From positions 1-64,000 of the forward strand of contig CAJOIZ010000003.1 in NCBI GenBank assembly GCA_905234835.1: DNA of 64,000 bases, given 5' to 3'. Positions 37,501 to 45,955 of this stretch are shown one piece after another; the first letter of the stretch is position 1; the number at the start of each line of letters is the position of its first letter. A model generated the notes under the pieces. The model had not been told where the DNA came from. It was given only the letters and a program-made list of their open reading frames with translations, and did not search any database. A program made the position numbers and the translations under genes. The stretch comes from Paludibacteraceae bacterium. Its GTDB lineage: Bacteria > Bacteroidota > Bacteroidia > Bacteroidales > Paludibacteraceae.

Positions 37501-38268
37501 ATTCGACCACGTCCCATAATATGGAACATACCATCCGTGAGAACATGCCGAAAGATAACCGTTGGTTTTATTCTCTTTGTTAGGATCTACAATGAAATCC
37601 AAATTTAAAGCAGGATAACAAGTCTCACCAAAATCTGTTCTATTTGCTTGAACCTGCGAACGAACCACAGCATAATTGCTAGCCACGTATAATGAACCCT
37701 CAACAACCATATCATCCCAATAATAGTGCTGCGTATAGTTGTGTGTGTCCTCCAACTCATCAGTCAGTTCAATGGTAGTCGTACCATCACTCTGTTTGCA
37801 GAACACAGGAAGTTCCCATGTTGCTTCAAAACCAGTCTGCAAAGCGTTATTATAACCCATTCCGGTTGCGAGTTGGATACGGTATTTAGGTGCGCCAGTA
37901 GATGCGTCTGTCCCAATTCTTGTGAATGTTAGGTTTCCGCATATCGGACAGTCAATATAAACTGCCCCAGTTGAACTGTTAAATTGTTGAACCCAATAAC
38001 AATTGTTGTCATTTTCGTTATAAAAGAAATGAGTTCCACTTATACTCGTAGGAGAGTTCATAGTAACGTTTGCCAAGAAAATATACTTATTGGCACCGCC
38101 ATAGTTATTCGTGGCAAGGATTTTTACGTAAAACGTGGATGACCCAGCTGATTTCTGAATCAGTTGACACTGCTTCGGTGTTGAGTTCTTACCTACGGGC
38201 TGTGCTGCCTGCACCACCATCCCTGCGGACAGCAGTACAGCGGTTAATAACAAGAATAGTTTTTTCAT
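34597..38268 (-). CDS. InlB/Listeria-Bacteroides-repeat surface protein with TLCLPF module and tail
   Basis: YTFDGWYTNSACTT-type repeats; FVQGRWSTLCLPFNV; ends RKFIRDGVLYIEREGVIYDAAGQRVE*; signal peptide MKKLFLLLTAVLLSAGMVVQA. Confidence 0.85.
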   Translation of the reverse strand: MKKLFLLLTAVLLSAGMVVQAAQPVGKNSTPKQCQLIQKSAGSSTFYVKILATNNYGGANKYIFLANVTMNSPTSISGTHFFYNENDNNCYWVQQFNSSTGAVYIDCPICGNLTFTRIGTDASTGAPKYRIQLATGMGYNNALQTGFEATWELPVFCKQSDGTTTIELTDELEDTHNYTQHYYWDDMVVEGSLYVASNYAVVRSQVQANRTDFGETCYPALNLDFIVDPNKENKTNGYLSACSHGWYVPYYGTWSNVYTSTSRLNNSSYVGYIVKDAKVGTSNNNSVAAASYFAPNTQNIYKFTGGTIYILNGSADNHPYFYCDMVSSGTTILTTIGNAPVYTITYKDQGNVAFSGVHGSGYPTTHTFGKATTLVNPTKSGYTFDGWYTNSACTTSAGSSIGATAQQANFTLYAKWTASAPTTHTLTLNVTGNGTVTAYSNNNGEFVTFTNNEAEIENEDEIVITYTPAAGYHVGTHTDSEEGNINSGDGIFMDGDHTITVTFEPDVYTITYKDQGDVAFTGTQTDAPTTHTYGTATTLKIPTKDGYNFGGWFTASDCQSGAVGNTTSASLGATDYTADITLYAKWEVSSRTVTQSVGANGTLAVYNVTASEDVVFTNNTAEVADGTTLRITATGNTGYHLNTLTVGGNIFTSGNTYNVTSNVTIAATFAPNTNTAYTVKHYQQNLDGTYPSTPTETQNLTGTTATNVTPAVKSYTGFTAPSTQTEAILADGTLVIEYQYTRNTYTLTWTTDGDALTGDYTHGTVAYGTTIAQPATPTKTGYTFNVWSPTPAATMPAANTEYTATWTAKQYNITYKDQGDAAFSGVHGSGYPTKHTYGSATELVSPTKSGYNFLGWYDNSECTGDAITTIAANSITADITLYAKWEVAARTVTITAPTNGTITVSYNDGSAQSFTSGSRNIAPGTTLTITAVGTSGHDLATLTVGGKGFTSGNTLTLTENITIVATFGLTLCESCNNAHYNSFLDNDGRTENVIYNRTFVQGRWSTLCLPFNVSSAQMTNLRMKGRVYEFRYATGNANDGNKVTLYFSAPVSLEAGKCYIVNANNALAGRSSFVFNNVTFNLAADKVADLTVADAYDGLDGYSDPSQTDNKIELVGTLRKGTLKIKDSENTYMGLKENKIYYPNTTSGSTVLAYRGVFRSINGASLEVMERVRIVVDGEDAGELEVVNGELQAVPETRKFIRDGVLYIEREGVIYDAAGQRVE

Positions 38269-38435
38269 AGTTGTTTGTTTTTAGGGAGTTAATAATATGT
38301 TTAGTTAATGTTAATGACTGCGTGTTGGGGAGTTAATGTTTAGGGTTTATGATTTATGGTTTATGATTTCAAATTGCAAATTTCAAATTGCAAATTTATG
38401 GTTTAGACTGCGTGTTGTTGACTTCGTGTTAGTGA

Positions 38436-38508
38436 CTGCCATCCACGCCATTGTCCGCAACCATAAAAGTCCACCGGACTTTCATGTAATTACTGCGTGT
38501 TGGTGAGT
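38436..38508 (+). repeat. Dispersed hairpin repeat, copy A
   Basis: ctgccatccacgccattgtccgcaaccataAAAGTCCaccGGACTTTcatgtaattactgcgtgttggtgagt. Confidence 0.9.
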
Positions 38509-38645
38509 AAATGTTGTGCATTTTTTTACTGACACACACAACAAAAAGCGGCAATACCATGTTGCATTGGATTACCGCTTTTATTGATTAAAACAAACCT
38601 GGTGTTCAGTGTATATAGACAGGTCTGTTATGTGTCGGATGCTGT

Positions 38646-39179
38646 TTACATCGCCACTTTGCTCATCATCCCGCCGAAGGAGAAGAACTCATGCAGCCAT
38701 TGGAAATTGGGCTTGCGCTTTATCTCACTGATGATGGTCTTCTCTATCCTGCTGCACAGTTTGTTGTACTCCTGCTCGGTCATCTCCCTTTTGCAGCCTT
38801 CCACATAACGCATGAACACAGCCGGTGTCTGTATGGTGCGCAGCATCTTGCCGATGGCTTCTGATGGCATCTCGCCGTCCTCGTACAGGCGGTACTGGTT
38901 AGCGCCCAAGCCAAGAATCTGCGACATCTTGGCTGCAGAGAGTCCGTACCGCTCGCGCAGGGCGGTCAGTTCGGCAGGCGACGGGATGTCGTGCTTGGCG
39001 CGGTACTGCTCGTAGATGCGCTCGAGGTTGCCTGTGTCTATCTCTGTCGTTGTGTATTCAATACCTGTCTCCAAATCCTTTACATTATGATGCTCGTAGG
39101 TGTACATCTCCCCGCGATATTCTATCTCGCGCATCTCTTTCTGATAAACGGCTTCGCCTTCTGTAAGCATGCTTTTCAT
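38646..39179 (-). CDS. HTH antitoxin, MqsA-like
   Basis: LTALRERYGLSAAKMSQILGLGANQYRLYEDGEMPSEAIGKMLRTI; overlaps upstream toxin by 4 bp. Confidence 0.7.
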   Translation of the reverse strand: MKSMLTEGEAVYQKEMREIEYRGEMYTYEHHNVKDLETGIEYTTTEIDTGNLERIYEQYRAKHDIPSPAELTALRERYGLSAAKMSQILGLGANQYRLYEDGEMPSEAIGKMLRTIQTPAVFMRYVEGCKREMTEQEYNKLCSRIEKTIISEIKRKPNFQWLHEFFSFGGMMSKVAM

Positions 39180-39541
39180 AATGTGCCTCCTTTCTTATAG
39201 GGATAATCCATGGGGTGCTCCGCTATGTGGAACGAAACGCAGATGGTGGAACGGTTGGGCAGTCCGTAACAGATTTTGATATACACCTCCTGTCCGTTCA
39301 CGTCCTTGCCGAAAACCCACAGGTCGCCCAAACGGTTCAGCAGGTTCTTGATGGGACCTTCGGAATAATCTTCCACCGTGATGGTTTTCACTATCTCTTT
39401 TCGTTCTATAGCTGTGATACCCAGTTTGGTAAGAGCTTGTGCGTTCTTCTCACGCTCATCCCAAAACAGGATGTCAAACACCTTTACTTTCTGCTGGAAT
39501 TCGTTCAGGAAGCGTTCCACTTCCGCGATGGTTGCTATCAT
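39176..39541 (-). CDS. MqsR-like toxin candidate
   Basis: VERFLNEFQQKVKVFDILFWDER...VYIKICYGLPNRSTICVSFHIAEHPMDYPYKK; pairs with HTH antitoxin. Confidence 0.6.
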   Translation of the reverse strand: MIATIAEVERFLNEFQQKVKVFDILFWDEREKNAQALTKLGITAIERKEIVKTITVEDYSEGPIKNLLNRLGDLWVFGKDVNGQEVYIKICYGLPNRSTICVSFHIAEHPMDYPYKKGGTL

Positions 39542-39700
39542 TTTTCCGTTTGAATAGTTTTACGCCTGCAAAGGTACGGCATTATTATGAACAGTGCAAG
39601 TTTTTTTTCAACTTTTTCGTTGAAAAAACGGATTTTTACGGTAATCCAATATGTCAAAGATCAATTGGCAGCTTCGCTGTTGTGACTGCGTGTTAGTCAA

Positions 39701-39770
39701 CTGCCATCCTCGCCCTTGTCCGCAACCATAAAAGTCCACCGGACTTTCATGTAGTCACTGCGTGTTGGTT
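39701..39770 (+). repeat. Dispersed hairpin repeat, copy B
   Basis: ctgccatcctcgcccttgtccgcaaccataaaagtccaccggactttcatgtagtcactgcgtgttggtt. Confidence 0.9.
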
Positions 39771-39889
39771 AACTGCGTTGTTGATTACTACGTGTTGGTT
39801 ACTTATAGATTGAAACAACTGACATTAAAAACAATCTGACACGGTATGATTCCGTGTCAGACTGATAAGAGGAGGCAAACGAGTGGGGG

Positions 39890-41095
39890 TCAGTACAGCA
39901 GGCCGAAAAGCCACAGCGGGATTTTGTTACCCGCCGGATAGTCCATGTCATCAGCGGCAATAAAAGCCTCTTCCTTGGCACGGGCAATCTGCCTGCCGTC
40001 TTTCGCTTTTCCGCCGACCTCAAACAGCCAACGTCTGTCCACCCTGAAATCTCCCTGTCCGGAATACTCCACCTGATGGCGGCAGCCGGTCTGGTTGGCG
40101 AAGAACGTCTCGCGCACCGTCCCCGGATTAGGTTCCGCTAATGACAAGGCATAAACAAGGTTGCTGTTCTCCATCAGCATCTTGTCCGGCTTCTGCATTT
40201 TCTTCACCGACAATTCATCGGCATACAGCAGCCGGATGAGTTTCGCCTCGTGGAGATACTGCAAGTACGCCAGCAGGGTTGTCCGTGCAATGCCGGTCAT
40301 TCGGGACAGTTTGGCTATGTCCACCATCATCGGCACCTGCGTGGCGATGACCGCCAGTAGCGACTTGAGTTTGCGGACATTGGCGATATCTACCTTGCGC
40401 AGTTGCGGGAGTTCGATATTGAGCAGCAAGTCCACCGTGTTCTCCACCCGCGTGTCATAAGCGGCGAAGCCCTCCGCACCGAAAGGATAATACCCTTTAC
40501 GGAGATAATGCCAGAAATGCTCCATCGGGCGGCACAAGCGCGCCACCTCGGAACAGATGTCCGTTCCGTGCCGCAGGATGTCCTCTAACGACACCTTCGG
40601 CAGGCTGATGCGGTGATAGAGCTGCATGTACTCGCGGTAAGAGAGTCCCTGCATGTCGTAACTCAATGCGCGGCGTGACAAGTCCGCTTCTGCATTCAGG
40701 ATATGCAGCAACGACGAGCCGCTGAACACCACCCGCAGAGAGGCGTAGGTGTCGTGAATCTCCTTTATCTCCTTGCTCCAGAAGGGGTAGTGCTGCACTT
40801 CGTCCACTAACAGCAGTTCGCCGCCCTGCCGGTAGAAACGTTCCGCCGTTTCCAGCAGCGTGTGTTGGGTGAAATAGGTGCTGTCCAAGCGGACAAACAG
40901 CGATTTGCGGTTGGCGACGCTCCCGTATTTGGCTTTCTGGCGCTGAAGCATGAGTGTCGTCTTTCCGACCCCACGTGAACCGCGAATGGCAATCAGACGC
41001 GATTCGTCCCATAAGACATCATCCATCATCGAGCGGACAAAACCGTCGGGCAGATGGTCAAGCAGCTCCTGGTTGCGTGCAAAAAGAATATCCAT
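39890..41095 (-). CDS. AAA_14/DUF4143-type ATP-binding protein #1
   Basis: Walker A GSRGVGKTTLML, LLLVDEVQHYPFWSKEIKEIHD, RVVFSGSSLLHI; promoter box at about 41150 on minus strand. Confidence 0.85.
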   Translation of the reverse strand: MDILFARNQELLDHLPDGFVRSMMDDVLWDESRLIAIRGSRGVGKTTLMLQRQKAKYGSVANRKSLFVRLDSTYFTQHTLLETAERFYRQGGELLLVDEVQHYPFWSKEIKEIHDTYASLRVVFSGSSLLHILNAEADLSRRALSYDMQGLSYREYMQLYHRISLPKVSLEDILRHGTDICSEVARLCRPMEHFWHYLRKGYYPFGAEGFAAYDTRVENTVDLLLNIELPQLRKVDIANVRKLKSLLAVIATQVPMMVDIAKLSRMTGIARTTLLAYLQYLHEAKLIRLLYADELSVKKMQKPDKMLMENSNLVYALSLAEPNPGTVRETFFANQTGCRHQVEYSGQGDFRVDRRWLFEVGGKAKDGRQIARAKEEAFIAADDMDYPAGNKIPLWLFGLLY

Positions 41096-41432
41096 AAAAC
41101 TTAATCCTTTATTTTAAGGTCATTCAGTCTGGTCGTATTTCAAAAATCGCCGCAAAGATAGTGCTTTTGTTTGATGTGTACAACTTTTTATTGTAAAAAG
41201 TGTTTTGTGTACGATACATTTTTATGTAATATGTGTTTTGTACAAATTACATTATGGTCAGTGAGAGACAGGGAACAAGGCAGATTGCCAGAAATTCAAG
41301 TTCCGTTTTATCAGTTGTTTCAATACGTCAAAGGTCGATTTCAGCTGCGCTGTTGGGCAACACTGCGTGTTAGTCAGCTTCACTGTTAGTGACTGCGTGT
41401 TGGAGAGTACATGTTATTCACACATTCACTGT

Positions 41433-41630
41433 CATTTAAACGGTCGTTTATTTGTTAATACCTTATTATATACAGAGACCCCATCTGTAAGGTCTGAAGA
41501 TTACGACAACCAACACCCATAAATAGCATGAATACTGTTAAAAAACGGAAAAAAGAGTCTGTAAATTTGGCAGAATGGAAATTATGCCGTACATTTGCGG
41601 CGCAGTTACGTATAAACGACCGTTTAAATG
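41433..41630. promoter_or_regulatory. Candidate invertible promoter: 18-bp perfect inverted repeats flanking 162 bp with a complete promoter
   Basis: IR-L CATTTAAACGGTCGTTTA (41433-41450), IR-R TAAACGACCGTTTAAATG (41613-41630); inside TTTG (41566) - 20 bp - TACATTTG (41590-41597); CAGTTAC/GTAACTG terminator straddles IR-R. Confidence 0.6.
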
Positions 41631-41877
41631 TAACTGCTTTTTTGTATTGAACACAAGGCGCATCGTTGCTCTGTTCAACAAAACCAATCTTGTAAATGTT
41701 TGTGACTGCGTGTCGGTGAGCCTTCGGCTGTTGGTTACTGCGTGTTTGTTACTGTGTGTTGGTGAGTTAATGTTTATGATTTATGGTTTATGGTTTATGA
41801 TTTCAAATTTCAAAATTCAAATTGCAAATTTATGGTTTAGACTCCGTGTTGGTTACTGCGTGTTGGTTAGCTAGAAA

Positions 41878-41940
41878 TCCTCGCTATTGTCCGCAACCAT
41901 AAAAGTCCACCGGACTTTCATGTAGTGACTGCGAGTTGGT
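41878..41940 (+). repeat. Dispersed hairpin repeat, copy C
   Basis: tcctcgctattgtccgcaaccataaaagtccaccggactttcatgtagtgactgcgagttggt. Confidence 0.9.
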
Positions 41941-42134
41941 GACTACGTGTTGGTCACTTCTTATCTCCGCTTCGCTCCGAACGATCGGCAGAGCCGTGCG
42001 TGTTGGTTAGTGTATGTTGTTTTTTCTGCCACTTTGTTTTATTGGCAGCGCAAGGGTACTCTATTTATACTGAAAAACAACAAGCAGGGCGATGGTCCTG
42101 CTTGAGAAAAAGATGAGATGTTATCAGATTGCCG

Positions 42135-43418
42135 CTATGGTTTAAGACAACCGATAGGGACTATATGCGTGCCGTTTTGTGCGGTCAGTGCATAATCGCC
42201 AACCGCAGTCAGCACCATACGAAAAGCAGGTAATCCGGCCTTGTCGGTATCTATTTTCTTTGCGAGTTTGGCTAATGTCTGCTTACCCTGCTCTACACCA
42301 TATTCGCCGCCCAGCTTGATTTCCACCAATCCATAAGTCCCATCGCGCCGTTCGATAACGGCATCACATTCCAGTCCGTCTTTGTCACGATAGTGATAGA
42401 CATTTGCATCTATGGCATCAGCATAAACGCGCAGGTCACGCATTGCCATCGTCTCAAAGAGCAGTCCCAAAGTCTCAATGTCAGCCATCAGTTTGTCGGG
42501 CGTAGCACCCAAAGCGGCTGTAGCGATACTGGGGTCAGTGAAATAACGGTTGGCTGTAGTGCGTATGGCTGTTTTTGACCGCAGATTAACGCTCCATGCA
42601 GGCATATCCTCAACGACAAAAATCTTCTCCAAGGCGTTGAGATATGAAGCTATTGTATGCTCCGACAGCGAGTCGTCGTCATTGGCCGCCATATCTTTGC
42701 GCAGTGTGCTCATAGGAGCCTGACTGCCTTGCAGACGAGCCAACGATCGAAGCAAGAGGCGTGTGCGCCGGGGATTTCGCAAGGTGTTGTCCACCTTCGA
42801 TATGTCCGATTCCACAATGGCATCCAGATAGTTGACGGCTGTTTGCAAAGCTTCTTTTTGCGTCAGTTGCAAAGTGACGGGCCAGCCACCGCGACAAAGG
42901 AAATAGGCTATGTCCTGTAACTGCCACCTGCTATGTCCGAATACTTTCCCTTGTCCGCCGAATAATGTCTCCAAACTGACGTCGCCTGTTGACTCTTCTG
43001 ACTCCCACAGACTCATAGTTCTCATTTTCAGCCATGCGAAACGCCCTGTGCCGGTGTGGTAAATCTTCTCCGTATCAGCAGGGACGGCAGAACCAGTCAA
43101 TATGAACTGTCCCGTCTGACGGCGATTATCCACCTCAAAACGGATAGCATCCCATAGTTCCGGGACTACTTGCCATTCATCGAACAAACGTGGCGTCAAG
43201 CCGTTAAGCAGAAAGTCAGGAGCGGTTGTAACCAGTTCCCGCGCGCTCCGACGGGCTTGCGGGCTGCCGAGCATCATACTGCTGCCCGCAATCTGCAAGG
43301 CAGTGGTCGATTTGCCGCACCATTTGGGGCCTTGTACCAGAACTGCTCCCGCTGATGACAGTTTGCTTTTCAGCTGCTGATCCGCTATCCGGGACCTGTA
43401 TTTCCAATCTTTCGACAT
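42135..43418 (-). CDS. AAA_14/DUF4143-type ATP-binding protein #2
   Basis: VQGPKWCGKSTTALQIAGS, RLFDEWQVVPELWDAIR, FILTGSAVP, C-terminal CDAVIERRDGTYGLVEIKLGG. Confidence 0.9.
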   Translation of the reverse strand: MSKDWKYRSRIADQQLKSKLSSAGAVLVQGPKWCGKSTTALQIAGSSMMLGSPQARRSARELVTTAPDFLLNGLTPRLFDEWQVVPELWDAIRFEVDNRRQTGQFILTGSAVPADTEKIYHTGTGRFAWLKMRTMSLWESEESTGDVSLETLFGGQGKVFGHSRWQLQDIAYFLCRGGWPVTLQLTQKEALQTAVNYLDAIVESDISKVDNTLRNPRRTRLLLRSLARLQGSQAPMSTLRKDMAANDDDSLSEHTIASYLNALEKIFVVEDMPAWSVNLRSKTAIRTTANRYFTDPSIATAALGATPDKLMADIETLGLLFETMAMRDLRVYADAIDANVYHYRDKDGLECDAVIERRDGTYGLVEIKLGGEYGVEQGKQTLAKLAKKIDTDKAGLPAFRMVLTAVGDYALTAQNGTHIVPIGCLKP

Positions 43419-43619
43419 AGATATTGTGTTTTGCGCCGCAAAGGTAATACCTATTTTTCAAATACACAAATATTTATTGCTGTTTTTGGATAGTTTGGCG
43501 AAAAACTGTTGGACAGTTTGGCGGATATTTTTTGTCTAATACGGCGAAAAATATCTTTTGCTCAAAATGTTTTTCAGTATGTCAAGGGTCGTTGTGACTT
43601 CGTGTTAGGCAGCTGCGTG

Positions 43620-43880
43620 TTGGTGAGTGGATGTTTATGATTTATGATTTATGGTTTATGATTTCAAATTTCAAATTTCAAATTTCAAATTTATGGTTTA
43701 GACTTCGTGTTGATTGTTTATGATTTATGATTTATGGTTTATGATTTCAAATTTCAAATTTCAAATTTCAAATTTATGGTTTAGACTTCGTGTTGATTAC
43801 TACGTGTTGGGGAGTTAATGTTTATGATTTATGGTTTATGATTTCAAATTTCAAAATTCAAATTGCAAATTTATGGTTTA
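43620..43880 (+). repeat. Three near-identical AT-rich units
   Basis: gtttatgatttatggtttatgatttcaaatttcaaa...tttatggtttagact[t/g]cgtgtt repeated three times. Confidence 0.9.
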
Positions 43881-44078
43881 GACTGCGTGTTTGTGAGCTG
43901 CGTGTTTTTTTGTTGTTTGCGGACATACATGGGATATGTTCGTAATGGTAGGTCATATTGAAAGAACAGATAATGGACAAAAGCGGATGAGGATGATTTT
44001 ACTATAAAAAGTCAGACACAAAACTTTCGTTCCGTGTCTGACAGATAAAGTGATATACCCAATCCACTTATGAAAGAC

Positions 44079-44387
44079 TTACAAGCCTTGTGCCAGCGAT
44101 TCAGGCTCGCGCCGACATTCCCAAAAATCAGCAATGACAATCCGCTCGCTTTCTACGTAATAAATGAGCTTGCTTTGTTTGGTCACAACCACGCTCCGGT
44201 AACTCTTTTGCCGGTGCGCTAACAATGGCTCAATCTTCCCATAATGGGGGAAAGATGCCAATTGCCCGGCGGTCGCCTCAGCCTTCTGCATAAATTTCAA
44301 ACGAGCCTGTTCTCCAAAATCACGCTTGATATATTCCTCGACACTATGCAGAGCCTGCTCCGCCCTTTCAGCCCAAATGACCGTCAT
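44079..44387 (-). CDS. RelE/ParE-family toxin
   Basis: MTVIWAERAEQALHSVEEYIKRDFGEQARLKFMQKAEATAGQLASFPHYGKIEP...KSYRSVVVTKQSKLIYYVESERIVIADFWECRREP. Confidence 0.8.
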   Translation of the reverse strand: MTVIWAERAEQALHSVEEYIKRDFGEQARLKFMQKAEATAGQLASFPHYGKIEPLLAHRQKSYRSVVVTKQSKLIYYVESERIVIADFWECRREPESLAQGL

Positions 44388-44614
44388 ACGGCAACTTGCT
44401 TTTGAGAGTGAAAGACCTGTTCGGTGGTTTTCCATCTGCCTTCCTCTATCTGCCGCTCCGTTTCATCAAGGCGTGCGTCTATTTCGGACAGCGAATAAGG
44501 CTCAACCTTGCGGGTGGAAATCCTTTCGTTCAGTTGTCTCGAAAACCATTCCTGCTCCGTTTCAGACAGACTGAGAACCACTAACAGAAGATGCTGCAAT
44601 GCTTCCTGTGCCAT
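44384..44614 (-). CDS. Cognate antitoxin candidate
   Basis: 76-aa ORF with ATGA overlap onto toxin start. Confidence 0.65.
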   Translation of the reverse strand: MAQEALQHLLLVVLSLSETEQEWFSRQLNERISTRKVEPYSLSEIDARLDETERQIEEGRWKTTEQVFHSQKQVAV

Positions 44615-44753
44615 AGTTGTATAGTTTTTGAGATGTAATTCCGGCTGAATAACAGCGCAAAATTACGGCAACTTTTGCAAACTGCAAAAATTCCGTCACA
44701 TTATCTGTTTTTTTCAATACGTCAAAGGTCGATTTCAGCTTCGCTGTTGGTCA

Positions 44754-44810
44754 CTGCCATCCTCGCCCTTGTCCGCAACCATAAAAGTCCACCGGACTTT
44801 CATGTAGTGA
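44754..44810 (+). repeat. Dispersed hairpin repeat, copy D
   Basis: ctgccatcctcgcccttgtccgcaaccataaaagtccaccggactttcatgtagtga. Confidence 0.9.
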
Positions 44811-44856
44811 GTGGATGTTTGTGACTGCGTGTTAAGATGTTACATCATTTAAACGG

Positions 44857-45172
44857 ACGCTTTGTTGGATAATATCCAACCCAACAGACGATGCTATATG
44901 CCGATTGACAATCGGCGAAATGCAAAGAAGAAAAAACGCGAGGCTGACGCCTCGCGCACTGAATAAAGAAGGTGCCGGATACAATCCGAGGGAATGGACA
45001 TACGTTTTGATTAGTCCAAAATGTTCAACAATGACTCAAAAAGACACAATCTAAAACAATACGCTTTGTTGGATAATATCCAACCCAATGGACGATGCTA
45101 TATGCCGATTGACAATCGGCAATTACAAAGAAACAGAAACGCGAGGCTGATGCCTCGCGTTTCTGAATAAAG
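44857..45172. repeat. Two copies of a ~115-bp three-hairpin unit (44857-44976 and 45061-45172)
   Basis: acgcttTGTTGGATaatATCCAACcca..gacgatgctatatGCCGATTgacAATCGGC...GCGAGGCtga[c/t]GCCTCGC in both. Confidence 0.85.
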
Positions 45173-45249
45173 AGGGGGCCGGAATAAGATTCCGGGCTAA
45201 CGGACGAAGATGGGGTCTGAATAATGAACGGAGCGGCGATGTTGCAGGG

Positions 45250-45951
45250 TTACATTATCGGGAACCAGACGAAGACGGCGGCATCCCAGAGGGCGTGGCT
45301 CAGGATGATAGCTGGCAGCCAGTCGCGGCGGAAAGCGTACAGCCCGCCCCAGACGATGCCGCAGACGAGCGCTGCCATCACGAGCATGAAGTTCATTGCG
45401 GGTACATGTATGAGTGTGTAGATGGCAGTAGCGACCACCATTGCCGCCCATCCGGCAGGCAGACGTTGGAGCCACAGAGGGCGGTTCTCCTTGAACAGGC
45501 GGCAGAAAGACTCCTGCACGTAGCCGCGCCAGAAAATCTCCTCCGCCGGACCAATCAGACACAGCAGCAGCCAGCCAATCAGTTGCTGATCGGCTGACTG
45601 TTTCAGTCCATAGACGGCATCCACCTCCACACGTGCGAAGGACGGGAACAGCCATTGGGCAGCTTTGTCGCCGACCCAGAACATGCCCCACAGAACAGCA
45701 GCTATGCCTATGCCCAAGCCGAGTTGCTTTATGGCAAACAGCACTGCGCCGGAGGACGAGCAGGCGCTCTTCCAATCCTGCCAGCGTTCCTTCCAGAGGT
45801 CACGACCGTACCAGAAGGACAGTGCCAGCAACAAGACAGCGGCAGAGGACATGACGCCCCAGAAATTCACATTGCCCGCCGTCCACGGCGAGAACATCAT
45901 GAACCACAGCAGTGCTGCGACGAACAAGGCATTGGAGAGATGTCGTTTCAT
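45250..45951 (-). CDS. CPBP/CAAX-type intramembrane metalloprotease
   Basis: LIGPAEEIFWRGYVQE ... TLIHVPAMNFMLVMAALVCGIVWGGLYAF. Confidence 0.85.
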   Translation of the reverse strand: MKRHLSNALFVAALLWFMMFSPWTAGNVNFWGVMSSAAVLLLALSFWYGRDLWKERWQDWKSACSSSGAVLFAIKQLGLGIGIAAVLWGMFWVGDKAAQWLFPSFARVEVDAVYGLKQSADQQLIGWLLLCLIGPAEEIFWRGYVQESFCRLFKENRPLWLQRLPAGWAAMVVATAIYTLIHVPAMNFMLVMAALVCGIVWGGLYAFRRDWLPAIILSHALWDAAVFVWFPIM

Positions 45952-45955
45952 AGGT

